Assembly: GCA_014055495.1 (NCBI GenBank)
Contig: WIAG01000029.1
Coordinates: 1 to 44,933 of the forward strand
Direction: 5' to 3'
Length of the DNA stretch: 44,933 bases
DNA from: Nitrospira sp. CR1.2
Lineage (GTDB): Bacteria; Nitrospirota; Nitrospiria; Nitrospirales; Nitrospiraceae
Under the pieces are notes generated by a model, which saw nothing but the letters and a program-made list of their open reading frames with translations, did not search any database and was not told the DNA's origin. The position numbers and the translations under genes were made by a program. Of the stretch, positions 16,076-24,258 are shown piece after piece. The number at the start of each line of letters is the position of its first letter. Position 1 is the stretch's first letter.

Positions 16076-16849
16076 TTACCGCGCGCGCAATACGTCCTGT
16101 TCATAGAGTCGTTTCAAATCGCCATCGGCAATGACACGGACACCGGCTTCGGTGATCAATTTGACCACCGGATACAGGTTCAGTTCCCGATTGACCCCGC
16201 CCGTCGCCGAGTCGAACTCCGCTGCGCTTGAGAGCAATCGTAACGCCTGAACCGTGGCCTGTTCTTCCGGCAAGGACGCCAGTGGCTGCGGGCCCCAGGT
16301 GTTCTGGTAGTGCAGGATGCCCCGGATCGTCGGCGAACCGGACCCGGACACCGCATACTCCACCGCTTCGAACTCGGCACCAAGAATGTCATAGAAATAA
16401 ATCTTGGCCGCGCCCTGCTCATGATCATACCCGGCGAAGACGGGCACAACGGCTCCAGTGCCCGCCAACGCGGCAGGCACATTCTCCTTGAGCAACTTGG
16501 ACACGGCGCGAAGCTTGCCCTCAAAACTCAACTCCTGCAGTTGCGTGCGCCGGTAGTATTTGAAGGAATGCGCCAGCACACGCACCATCTCATAGGCCGT
16601 AGCCGGAACCCCTGCGATGGCCATCACACTGTGACGATCGATCTCCAACACCTTATCGGTGCGGTCATACATCACCATGTTGCCCGCAGTCGCCCGGCGA
16701 TCCCCTGCGACCAACACCCCGTCGCGATACTTCAGAGCGAGAATCGTCGTGGCGGTCGGCACCTCAATGCCGGCAGCCGCCGCCACCGGATTCCCGAACT
16801 GATAACCCTGCTCCTTCAAGAGCTGAAAAAAATCTCCCTGCATCCCCAT
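16076..16849 (-). CDS. prcB: 20S proteasome beta subunit
   Basis: The beta subunit carries the N-terminal-threonine protease site. The 257-residue precursor has a 33-residue propeptide, then TTILALKYRDG. With Thr34 as mature residue 1, Asp17 and Arg19 fall in AGDRR and Lys33 falls in RTDKV, exactly the proteasome active-site pattern. SGSGSPTI is the conserved SGS segment and SATGG matches the D-SATGG motif. The residue before the cleavage point is Ala (TA/TT), where mycobacterial PrcB has Gly. The propeptide is shorter than in Mycobacterium. An alternative start two codons downstream is possible. Confidence 0.93.
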   Translation of the reverse strand: MGMQGDFFQLLKEQGYQFGNPVAAAAGIEVPTATTILALKYRDGVLVAGDRRATAGNMVMYDRTDKVLEIDRHSVMAIAGVPATAYEMVRVLAHSFKYYRRTQLQELSFEGKLRAVSKLLKENVPAALAGTGAVVPVFAGYDHEQGAAKIYFYDILGAEFEAVEYAVSGSGSPTIRGILHYQNTWGPQPLASLPEEQATVQALRLLSSAAEFDSATGGVNRELNLYPVVKLITEAGVRVIADGDLKRLYEQDVLRAR

Positions 16850-16984
16850 ATCTTTACCCTTTCCGACTCGATCTCCCCGTTCTTTCGGGCGGACACTGAG
16901 ATCAGGGCTTCATTGCGCGCGTCCGACGAGGGCCTTCCGAGGCCGCGCGTTGCGCGAGCAAAAGTCCTGACTGAGTGGCCAGCC

Positions 16985-17179
16985 TCACTCTCCCGTCCGC
17001 TGCCGATATCGTTCCGCCTGTTTCGGATCCACCTTGCGCATCCGCTTCAAGAGGTTGTCCTTGTCCGGCGAACCGGTGTCAGGGCGTCGCGGCCCCCCGC
17101 CTTCCTCAGACGGGCTCGGGGATTTCGGCATCGGATCACCGGGCGCCTCACGACGATCCGGCATCAACATATATCGCAT
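16985..17179 (-). CDS. pup: Prokaryotic ubiquitin-like protein Pup (UBact type)
   Basis: A 64-residue, highly charged, largely disordered modifier that is joined through its C-terminal Glu to substrate lysines and read by the Mpa coiled coils. Here it ends RQRTGE. This is the Gly-Glu ending that is ready for ligation, not the Gly-Gln of mycobacteria. The ending fits the R-[TS]-G-[EQ] pattern described for UBact in Gram-negative bacteria including Nitrospirae. The central DNLLKRMRKVDPKQAERYRQ segment is the likely Mpa-binding helix. AAAGGA lies 9 bases before the ATG, inside the end of dop; Met4 and Met6 are alternative starts. The gene lies 2 bases after dop. Confidence 0.9.
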   Translation of the reverse strand: MRYMLMPDRREAPGDPMPKSPSPSEEGGGPRRPDTGSPDKDNLLKRMRKVDPKQAERYRQRTGE

Positions 17180-17181
17180 GG

Positions 17182-18702
17182 TTATGATTCCTTTCGTTTC
17201 GTCCAGGCAGCCAGGGCGTCGGCTGGTGACGACGCGGATTCCAACAGCACCGCACAGGCTCGCACGGCATCCGGCTCAAACAGGTCGCCCATCTCCAATG
17301 TGCGCGACCGCAGTCCCCCGCTGAACTGTACCCGCTCCCACTGCATGCCGCTGATCTCTGCCGAAAACCGTCTGACACACAATCCGCGTAACCCTCCGCG
17401 GGTATCCGCAGGCCCGGCCGCCAACGCCTCCGCGATGTCGCGCTCGGTCGTCATACGCCAGGTTTTCCCTTCCGCTTCTAGCCCCAAATACAATCCACGC
17501 TCAGAGTTCACATTATGATATTCCAGATCCAAACTGGCGAGCCATGGATCCTCCCAGGTCAGCCGCTCTTCGCGCATGAACGTCTCCAACAACCACTGTT
17601 TGGTCACCCAATCCAGCTTGCCGACCAATTGGGCGCGATCCTCTTTCAGCAGCCGGAGCGTCTCTTGCCATTCGCGCAAGACCCAGTCCGCATCGGGATC
17701 ACTGCCTCCGCAGACCCGGCTGGCCGCATTCCAATATTCTTCTTGAATGGCCAAACCCGACCACGCCCGCCCATCCTTGAGTCGCATCGTCGTCTTCAGC
17801 TCTGGATCGCGCGACAGTTGTTTGATCGCCACAACCGGCTGCTCCAACTCCACGGTCGGGGCCGCGCCGCACTGCAGCAGGTCGAGCACCAGCCTGGTGG
17901 TGCCGACCTTGAGAGCGGTCGCGTATTCACACATGTTGGCGTCCCCCAGGATCAGATGCAGGCGCCGGTACTTCGTCCGATCGGCGTGAGGTTCGTCACG
18001 CGTGTTGAGGATGGGGCGATTGTGCATCGTGTCCACCCCCAGTTCCGCTTCCATGAAGTCAGCCCGTTGCGAGAGCTGGAAGGCACCAGGCACATGTCCG
18101 GACTCCTGCGCTTCCATCCCGACCTTCCCGGCCCCAGCCAAGAGCTGACGGCTGACCAGAAATGGTAACAGCCCACTGACGAGTCGAGGAAAGGGCAACG
18201 AGCGTGACACGAGGTAATTGTCGTGGCAGCCATAACTGTGGCCATGAAAATCGGTGTTGTTTTTATAGAGCTGCACATGCGCGCCGCCGAGCTGTTGATT
18301 GCGGCGGTCCGCCGCCCGCTGCACAATACGCTCACCGGCCCGATCATGGGCCAGCAGATCCTTGAGCGTGCGACATTCCGGGGTGGAATACTCAGGATGG
18401 GTATGGTCGTTATAGAACCGGGCGCCGTTCGGCAGCACCAGGTCGCTTTTCATGTCGTGAAACGAGTAGGGACGGTGGGCATCCAGCTTGGCGAAGTCGT
18501 CCTCTTCCTTGTCCTGCTGCAGACCGGAGACCCGGAACCCTCGGGCATCTTCATGCGGATCCTCGCCCCGGTAGTCCCATCGCCGTTCAAAGTTTTCGGA
18601 CAGATGCGCACGCACCAATTCCATCGACTCCTCGACCGGATCCACCGCGTCGAGGTCTTCTCTGGTGATGCCGTACTCCGTTTCAATACCGAAGAGATGC
18701 AT
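17182..18702 (-). CDS. dop: Pup depupylase (Dop)
   Basis: Dop removes Pup from substrates and, where Pup ends in Gln, deamidates it. This 506-residue paralogue of PafA starts HLFGIETEYG. It has the Dop-specific N-terminal section (RRWDYRGEDPHEDARGF and the charged Dop loop QQDKEEDDF), then NGARFYNDHTHPEYSTPE with the catalytic Asp. LYKNNTD and GCHDNYLVSRS (ATP/Mg) and TRDEPHADRTKYRRLH follow. The start at 18702 is 2 bases after the mpa stop; a longer frame runs back into mpa and is rejected. Because Pup here ends in Glu, only the depupylase activity should be needed. Confidence 0.92.
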   Translation of the reverse strand: MHLFGIETEYGITREDLDAVDPVEESMELVRAHLSENFERRWDYRGEDPHEDARGFRVSGLQQDKEEDDFAKLDAHRPYSFHDMKSDLVLPNGARFYNDHTHPEYSTPECRTLKDLLAHDRAGERIVQRAADRRNQQLGGAHVQLYKNNTDFHGHSYGCHDNYLVSRSLPFPRLVSGLLPFLVSRQLLAGAGKVGMEAQESGHVPGAFQLSQRADFMEAELGVDTMHNRPILNTRDEPHADRTKYRRLHLILGDANMCEYATALKVGTTRLVLDLLQCGAAPTVELEQPVVAIKQLSRDPELKTTMRLKDGRAWSGLAIQEEYWNAASRVCGGSDPDADWVLREWQETLRLLKEDRAQLVGKLDWVTKQWLLETFMREERLTWEDPWLASLDLEYHNVNSERGLYLGLEAEGKTWRMTTERDIAEALAAGPADTRGGLRGLCVRRFSAEISGMQWERVQFSGGLRSRTLEMGDLFEPDAVRACAVLLESASSPADALAAWTKRKES

Positions 18703-18704
18703 AG

Positions 18705-20456
18705 TTAGATAATCTGGTTCACCAACCGCTCTTCCGAGGGCCGGCCGCGCCGGAACGACGACACCCCGACGACCTGCTCCGGATGGTGATCCAGCAATTT
18801 CAGCCATTCTTCTGCCGCATCATCCGGCGGCAGCATCTCCCCTTCACGATATTCCTCCTGCACCGCGTCGAGCAGATCCTGCGTTCGGATACCGTCACCG
18901 GAGGGAGCGCCGGTCTCCGCGACCGCTCGCTCAATCGCCTTCTCCTTCGCCCGCTGCACGATCGACGAAAGAATCGCTCCGCTGACGAGATCGCCCCGAT
19001 ACAGGACTTTGTTCTGCCCATTCCTAAGCCGAATCGATAACACGCGATTCTGGTCGATACGAGAGAAGATCTGGTCCACCACCTGTTCGATGACCGCACG
19101 GCGAGCTGCCGCATGATCCTGGTTGTGTCGATCCAGCAGCTCATGATCCAGCGGCAGCGTCGCTGTCAGATAGACCGACAAAATCTCCACGGCCGCGTCG
19201 CGGGTCGGACGCGCCACCTTGATCTTCCGATCGATGCGGCCCGGCCGCAGGATCGCCGGATCGATCAAGTCCGGACGGTTCGACGCCAAAATGATCACCA
19301 CATCCTGCAGCGATTCAATCCCATCCATTTCGGCGCAAAACATCGGCACCAGGGTGTTATTGATATTGAACGATCGCATCGACCGTCTGGTGCCAAGCAC
19401 CGACTCCGCCTCGTCGATAAAAATGAACGGCAGGGCCCCTTCCTTGCGTCTCGCGCGCGCCTTGGCAAAGAGGTCGCGCACAATCCGCTCCGATTCGCCC
19501 AACCACATGTTCAAAATTTCCGGGCCCTTGATATGCAAGAACGCGCCGCTGGTCACCGGAGGATTCTTGGCCTTGCCCTCAGAAGCGGACTGCCCCTGCG
19601 ACTCCCGCACCAACTGCGACAGACTGGCAGCCGCCGCCTGCCCGATCAGCGTCTTGCCGCATCCCGGGGGCCCGTACAGAAGAAAACCCTTCGGCTGCGC
19701 AAACTGGTACTTCGAAAACGTGTCGGCATGCAGCAACGGATATTCGATCGCTTTGCGAATAGCCTCGATCGCCTGATGCTGGCCGCCGATCTGTTCCCAG
19801 GTCACGCTCGGCACTTCATCCAGCAGATGCGCGCGGGCCTGCCGGTTCTCGAATTTTTCGATGGCAATGCGGTGCGTCGGCTCAACCCGCACCTCATCGC
19901 CCGGCTTAAGGTCCGCCCCCAGCAAATCACTGGAGCGCTGCAGAATCAGCACCTGCCGCCCCATCTCCTGCTCGAAACGAATCCGACCGTCCGGCAGGAC
20001 CTCGGCGACTTTCAACACCGGCCCGTTCCGGTCATACCCGAGCGCCTTGATCACCGTATAGGCCTCGTTGACAAGGATCTGCGTGCCGATCTTAAGGTCC
20101 TCCACCGAGAGCCGGGGATCGGTATTGGCGTAATACTCCGCGCCGCCGACTACGATCCGGGCCACCCCCTCTCCCGGCAACTCCACGAGAAGGCCCACGC
20201 GATTGGCAGGCGCCGTCAGTTTGGCAACGGCCTCGTTCAGCTTCTTTAACTCACCATCACGACGGTCGTGAGTCACCGATTGCGCCATCACCACATGCCG
20301 CAATTTGTAGAGCATCTTCTGGCGGGGATCACCGTCGGGAAACGCGGTCAAACATTCGTCTATCAGTTCGATCGGATCGGCCGGCACCGCGGCATCACGG
20401 GACGGCGATTGAGGCCCCCCGGCGGCAGGCTGATCCGGATTGCGATGGTCACTCAT
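18705..20456 (-). CDS. mpa: Proteasome-activating AAA ATPase (Mpa/ARC)
   Basis: This hexameric ring ATPase recognises pupylated proteins and feeds them into the 20S core. The 583-residue protein has an N-terminal coiled coil (about 50-80), two OB-like domains (about 85-215) and one AAA domain. The AAA domain shows Walker A GPPGCGKT near residue 260, Walker B FIFIDEAES near 345, and ASNRPDLIDPAILRPGRIDR. The C-terminus reads SEERLVNQII. It lacks the GQYL-type tail by which mycobacterial Mpa docks into the proteasome, and also lacks an HbYX motif. Core docking may therefore differ here. The gene is followed within 2 bases by dop. Confidence 0.92.
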   Translation of the reverse strand: MSDHRNPDQPAAGGPQSPSRDAAVPADPIELIDECLTAFPDGDPRQKMLYKLRHVVMAQSVTHDRRDGELKKLNEAVAKLTAPANRVGLLVELPGEGVARIVVGGAEYYANTDPRLSVEDLKIGTQILVNEAYTVIKALGYDRNGPVLKVAEVLPDGRIRFEQEMGRQVLILQRSSDLLGADLKPGDEVRVEPTHRIAIEKFENRQARAHLLDEVPSVTWEQIGGQHQAIEAIRKAIEYPLLHADTFSKYQFAQPKGFLLYGPPGCGKTLIGQAAAASLSQLVRESQGQSASEGKAKNPPVTSGAFLHIKGPEILNMWLGESERIVRDLFAKARARRKEGALPFIFIDEAESVLGTRRSMRSFNINNTLVPMFCAEMDGIESLQDVVIILASNRPDLIDPAILRPGRIDRKIKVARPTRDAAVEILSVYLTATLPLDHELLDRHNQDHAAARRAVIEQVVDQIFSRIDQNRVLSIRLRNGQNKVLYRGDLVSGAILSSIVQRAKEKAIERAVAETGAPSGDGIRTQDLLDAVQEEYREGEMLPPDDAAEEWLKLLDHHPEQVVGVSSFRRGRPSEERLVNQII

Positions 20457-20572
20457 ACTCGTCCTCCGGCTGTTTCAACTCCGTTCATCCTAACAGGTTG
20501 TGGAGAAGCTGCGCCAGCAACAGACCAACCCCTTTTTCACCGGGTGCGGGTTCCAGCTAAAATGCCTGCCGT

Positions 20573-21712
20573 TCAATTCACAGCCTGCAACGTCACCGTC
20601 GCCTGCAGACGCCGATTGCCGCGCGCGTATTCGATTGTGACTTGGTCACCGACCTTGTGTTTTTCCATCTCATCCATCAGCTCCGCCACAATCTCCACCG
20701 GCTTGCCGTCCACGGCCACAAGAATGTCGCCCAGTTCGACGCGCCCGCCCATGGTTTCCCGCGCGCCACGCAAGCCCACCCGCTCCGCGGCGCTCCCGCG
20801 GCCGACCTTTCCGATAATCACGCCCTTCACACCCCACCGTCTCGCCATCGCATCGGGAACCAGGGAAATGCCCAACCCAGGCCTGATCAGTTTGCCATGC
20901 TTGATCAGCTCAGGCACGATGCGATTCACCGTATCGACCGGCACCGCAAACCCGATCCCGGCAAACGCGCCGCTGGGACTGACGATCTGAGTATTCACGC
21001 CGATCAAGCGTCCGGCACTGTCCAGCAGCGGCCCGCCGGAATTGCCCGGGTTGATGGCGGCATCGGTCTGGATCACCCCTTCAATGGTCCGATTGCTCAT
21101 CGATTTGATGGTCCGTCCCAACGCGCTCACCACCCCGGTCGTCAGGGTATGGTCGAGACCGAACGGATTGCCGATCGCCAACACTTTTTGCCCGACGCGC
21201 AACGCTTGGGAATTGCCGATCGTGACCGGTTGGAGCGCCGACTCCGGCGCCTGAATCTGCAGCACGGCGAGATCGTGGTCCGGATCGGCACCAACGACCT
21301 TCGCCTTGGTTTCCGTTCGATCCGCCAACGTCACCGTGATCGCATCCGCCCCATAGATCACGTGGTAATTGGTCACGATGTGCCCTTGCCGGTTCCACAC
21401 AAACCCCGTGCCGGACCCTTGCGGCACCTCAAACACGTTGAACGACCAGGGATCGCGCTGCATGGACGTGTTGGCAATGAAGACGACCGATCGAGCCGCC
21501 CGGTCGAAGACAGCAATCGTGGCCTGCTCCTCCGCACTGAGCTCGGTCGGAGCAGCCGAGTGCACAGGCAGGAGTCCGTTCGTTTCCGCGGCAAGGACGC
21601 GCGCGGATGGTACGCACAGTGTCACCCCCATGCCAACGAGTATATTCAGCCCCACCCATCGACAGGCGCGCCACCCTGTACGCCGCTCTGTGCGCCTTTC
21701 GTTCACTGACAT
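20573..21712 (-). CDS. HtrA/DegP-type periplasmic serine protease with PDZ domain
   Basis: A 379-residue trypsin-like protease for envelope protein quality control. A signal or anchor segment (VGLNILVGMGVTLCV) ends near ARVLAAE at residues 38-43. The catalytic triad is complete: His117 (TNYHVI), Asp147 (DHDLAVL) and Ser225 (GNSGGPL). One PDZ domain occupies about 280-375 (RPGLGISL, VELGDILVAVDGKPV). The yjbQ-like stop codon touches this ATG (TAGATG), so the two are coupled. The gap to mpa is 116 bases. Its place at the head of the proteasome genes suggests shared expression of extracytoplasmic and cytoplasmic proteolysis. Confidence 0.93.
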   Translation of the reverse strand: MSVNERRTERRTGWRACRWVGLNILVGMGVTLCVPSARVLAAETNGLLPVHSAAPTELSAEEQATIAVFDRAARSVVFIANTSMQRDPWSFNVFEVPQGSGTGFVWNRQGHIVTNYHVIYGADAITVTLADRTETKAKVVGADPDHDLAVLQIQAPESALQPVTIGNSQALRVGQKVLAIGNPFGLDHTLTTGVVSALGRTIKSMSNRTIEGVIQTDAAINPGNSGGPLLDSAGRLIGVNTQIVSPSGAFAGIGFAVPVDTVNRIVPELIKHGKLIRPGLGISLVPDAMARRWGVKGVIIGKVGRGSAAERVGLRGARETMGGRVELGDILVAVDGKPVEIVAELMDEMEKHKVGDQVTIEYARGNRRLQATVTLQAVN

Positions 21713-22135
21713 CTATTCACCCATGAACTGTAAGACCAGCTCCCTCGTCCGCGCGCGGGTATCGAAGTCCAGCACGACCACCTGCTGCCAAGTCCCCAGC
21801 ACCAGCGCTCCGTCGTTGAACGGGATCGTGAGAGACTGTCCCTGCAACTGCCCGCGCAGATGACTATGGCCATTGTCTTCTCCCGCATTTCGCTGATTGT
21901 GCTGCCACTGAGGGTCGGCAGGAATCAATCGTTCCCAGATCGCTTTCGTATCGGCTCGAATGCCGGGTTCGTCCTCGATGATCAGGACGGACGCGGTCGT
22001 ATGCTTGATGAAGATCGTCACAATACCCGCGCGCAGCTGCGTCCCCTCAAGCGCCGCGCGCAGCCGGTCGGTGATGTTGTCCGCCTGGCAATGGCCCTGC
22101 ATGGTGACTCGCATCGACACAGACTTAACCGCCAT
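21713..22135 (-). CDS. YjbQ/UPF0047-family protein
   Basis: A 140-residue soluble protein of the YjbQ family. Some members have weak thiamine-phosphate synthase activity and others are of unknown role. The conserved HTTASVLIIEDE, NGHSHLRGQL and LVLGTWQQVVVLDFD motifs are present, including the histidines of the putative metal site. The ATG at 22135 lies inside the 3' end of the HD gene, with AAGGAG 8 bases upstream. An open frame extending to 22558 is a shadow of that gene and is rejected. It directly abuts the protease gene downstream. Confidence 0.9.
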   Translation of the reverse strand: MAVKSVSMRVTMQGHCQADNITDRLRAALEGTQLRAGIVTIFIKHTTASVLIIEDEPGIRADTKAIWERLIPADPQWQHNQRNAGEDNGHSHLRGQLQGQSLTIPFNDGALVLGTWQQVVVLDFDTRARTRELVLQFMGE

Positions 22136-23012
22136 CGAGTGACTCCTTATCGGTACGGCGTAAATAGGCGCGCTCACTCGCGGTGAGTGCCCGCCCCCTG
22201 GCCTGCGCCAAGACTGCGTCGAACACACCTTCCGCCGCAAGTTCACACAACGTCCGCACCACCGGACGACTGATGATCTGTTCCTGTTGCAGCCGGGACA
22301 GGTAGGCAAAGGCCTCGGACAGATCTTCGCGCCGCCGCACGTAGTAGTCGCGCCCCCGGCGTTGATTGCTGTACGCCTCGAACTGTTCGCAGGCAACCAG
22401 AATTTCCGCCAGCTGGCGCACCCAGAGTTGCGCGCCCTCCAATTTTTCAGGATAGTAGTAGTACAGCATGATCCGGCCCATCCACGGCGCCCAAGTGATC
22501 CCGAGCTCACGCAAGACTGGTTTGACCACCCGCAGTCGTGCCGCCAGTCTCCGCGCATAACCCAGCCGCATTTCTACTTGCGCGCAGGCCCACGAATCGA
22601 GCGTGATCCCGTCCCCCTCCATGGCCGTACGATAGCGAGCGACAAACGCTTCGGTTTCGCGGCCGTATCGGGTCTCGGGGAAACGGGCTCTCCATTCACG
22701 CGGTCTGGTCGGGATGTCGTGGGCGCGTGCCCAGGACCAAATCCGGCCGAACAGACGCCGGTCGAGTCCGGCGCGCCCCAGATCGTGCAGGAGGCACGCG
22801 ATCTGATAGTGCCTCACGCGGGCGGGTGGATGCCCCAATCGCTCAGCCACCGCCGCGCACATACGCGCCGTTCTCACCGCGTGGGGGCAGTCGTAGCCCT
22901 TGATCATTCGACCGGGGCGGCGCGGGTCGGGGTAGTCGTAGAGTCGCAGCAACTGAGAAGCAAGGGTTCGCGGCACAAGCAAGGGAGGAAGGGTAATACG
23001 TGAATTGGCCAT
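22125..23012 (-). CDS. HD-domain protein (putative metal-dependent phosphohydrolase)
   Basis: A 295-residue soluble protein. An HD-type metal site is suggested by His in GYDCPHAVRTARM, the pair in ACLLHDLGRAG and a later region rich in acid and His residues. The C-terminal half, helical and rich in Arg and Tyr, has no domain I recognise. The frame is open to 23069 from a TTG, but that would start upstream of the -10 element proposed at 23053-23058, so the ATG at 23012 is preferred although its ribosome binding site is weak. It overlaps the yjbQ-like gene by 11 bases. Substrate unknown: HD proteins act on nucleotides and cyclic dinucleotides among others. Confidence 0.75.
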   Translation of the reverse strand: MANSRITLPPLLVPRTLASQLLRLYDYPDPRRPGRMIKGYDCPHAVRTARMCAAVAERLGHPPARVRHYQIACLLHDLGRAGLDRRLFGRIWSWARAHDIPTRPREWRARFPETRYGRETEAFVARYRTAMEGDGITLDSWACAQVEMRLGYARRLAARLRVVKPVLRELGITWAPWMGRIMLYYYYPEKLEGAQLWVRQLAEILVACEQFEAYSNQRRGRDYYVRRREDLSEAFAYLSRLQQEQIISRPVVRTLCELAAEGVFDAVLAQARGRALTASERAYLRRTDKESLDGG

Positions 23013-23052
23013 GCAGGTGTGGGACCGCGGGCTCGACGCGTTCGAGCTCGGC

Positions 23053-23082
23053 AGAATATCGTTCAGCAAAAGAACGTGTCAA
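23053..23082 (-). promoter_or_regulatory. Sigma70-type promoter at the head of the HD-to-pafA run
   Basis: On the minus strand a perfect TTGACA (23082-23077) is separated by 18 bases from TATTCT (23058-23053). Initiation near 23046 gives a leader of about 34 bases to the ATG at 23012. No comparably good promoter is obvious inside the run, although the 116-base gap before mpa could hold one. Confidence 0.55.
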
Positions 23083-23173
23083 GCAGGCCGCCGCAGGGGC
23101 GGAGGATTTCCTCGCACTGGGGGTGAGGCTTTGTTATTCTGGCCTTGAGGCCGATCGACCAGGGGAGGAAATC

Positions 23174-23794
23174 ATGCGGATGACTCGTACCATGTACATC
23201 CTGGCCTGCAGCGCGGGTCTGCTGCTGGCAGCCACCGTCGCTCCCGCGTTCGCCCTCGATCAGCTGGTCGATGTGACCGGCAAAGTCACCCCCTTCATCA
23301 CCCTGCGCAGCCGCGATAATTTTTCAAGCGAGTACCGGTACGATGTCACGGTCCGCAACGTATCCCCCGATCCGTTCGTGGCCGATTCCCTCATCGTCGT
23401 GCTGGACCACATCACGAATACCGCCGGCCAGGATCGTGAGAATTTGACGGGGGAATCGCTCCTCACCAGAATGGAAATCATCGGCCAGGACGGTACGACC
23501 GAGGACGGCAAGCCGTTCTTCCGCGTCCCGCAGGGATCCGGGCCGGACCTCACTCCGAACAGTGAGAGTTTGCCCGTATCCGTCCGTATCCGAAATCGCG
23601 ACTATGTCGCCGTCTTCACGCCGGCCTTCCGGGTGATGGGACAAAAGCGCGAGCCGCCCAAACAGAAACATGCCGCCGGCGCTGCCGCTACCCAACCACC
23701 GCCGAATAAGGCCACCACGGACAAACTCATCCAATTGCTGATCAAAAAGGGTGTGATCACGGCAGAAGAAGGACGGCTCCTGCACCAACCATGA
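23174..23794 (+). CDS. Secreted protein of unknown function
   Basis: A 206-residue protein with a clear signal peptide (MRMTRTMYILACSAGLLLAA, cleavage near AFA). The next ~115 residues look like a beta-sandwich (KVTPFITLRSRDNF, YDVTVRNVSPDPF, LPVSVRIRNRDYVAVF), similar in appearance to periplasmic adhesin or Ig-like modules. A Lys/Pro/Gln linker leads to a short C-terminal helix pair (KLIQLLIKKGVITAEEGRLL) that resembles SHOCT-like oligomerisation tails. The start is set by GGGGAGGAA 4 bases before the ATG; earlier in-frame codons lie in the divergent promoter region. The HIT gene overlaps its stop codon. Confidence 0.75.
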   Translation: MRMTRTMYILACSAGLLLAATVAPAFALDQLVDVTGKVTPFITLRSRDNFSSEYRYDVTVRNVSPDPFVADSLIVVLDHITNTAGQDRENLTGESLLTRMEIIGQDGTTEDGKPFFRVPQGSGPDLTPNSESLPVSVRIRNRDYVAVFTPAFRVMGQKREPPKQKHAAGAAATQPPPNKATTDKLIQLLIKKGVITAEEGRLLHQP

Positions 23795-24240
23795 CCGACA
23801 CCGGCTGCAAAGCCTGTCTCGGCGCCTGGCCCCGACAGGACCACTTCATCGCCGACTGCGGCCTCACGAAGGCCTATCTCCACGACGACCAGTTCTTTCC
23901 AGGCTGGACTGTGCTCGTCTTGACGCACCACGCGACGGAACTCTTCCACCTCTCCCGCGACGCACGCAGTCGCCTCATCGAAGAAGTCGCCCAGGTCGCC
24001 GCCCTCCTGGCCGAGGAGTGGCACGCGGTGAAGATCAACTATGAATTGCTGGGCAACCAGCTGCCTCATATCCATTGGCATCTGATCCCGCGCCTGAGCC
24101 AGGACCCGGCCCCCCTCGAACCGGTCTGGCGTATCGCACATGAACCGGTCCGGCTGGAAGGCAATGCCCTCGCCTCCATGATCGACCGTCTCAAAACGCG
24201 CTGGCCGTCGTACGATGTCGACAGGCCGCCACAGGCCTGA
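23791..24240 (+). CDS. HIT-family protein (nucleotide hydrolase/transferase)
   Basis: A 149-residue soluble protein with the histidine-triad motif LPHIHWHLIPR (His93, His95, His97). HIT proteins hydrolyse dinucleoside polyphosphates or nucleotidyl adducts, with the middle His of this motif as nucleophile. Two N-terminal cysteines (CKACLG) may form part of a zinc site, as in Hint/Aprataxin-like members. The ATG overlaps the previous stop (ATGA), so it is coupled to the secreted protein although no common function is obvious. Confidence 0.88.
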   Translation: MTDTGCKACLGAWPRQDHFIADCGLTKAYLHDDQFFPGWTVLVLTHHATELFHLSRDARSRLIEEVAQVAALLAEEWHAVKINYELLGNQLPHIHWHLIPRLSQDPAPLEPVWRIAHEPVRLEGNALASMIDRLKTRWPSYDVDRPPQA

Positions 24241-24258
24241 GTCGATCGGCGCACACCG

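Noticed and set aside
16310-17518. Open frame of about 400 codons on the plus strand across prcB, pup and dop
   Set aside because: Runs through well-recognised genes on the other strand and encodes low-complexity, motif-free sequence.
21713-22558. Longer version of the yjbQ-like gene
   Set aside because: The extra N-terminal part lies inside the HD gene in another frame; the ATG at 22135 has AAGGAG and begins the conserved domain.
23013-23069. N-terminal extension of the HD-domain protein from a TTG
   Set aside because: It would begin upstream of the proposed -10 element and lacks a ribosome binding site.
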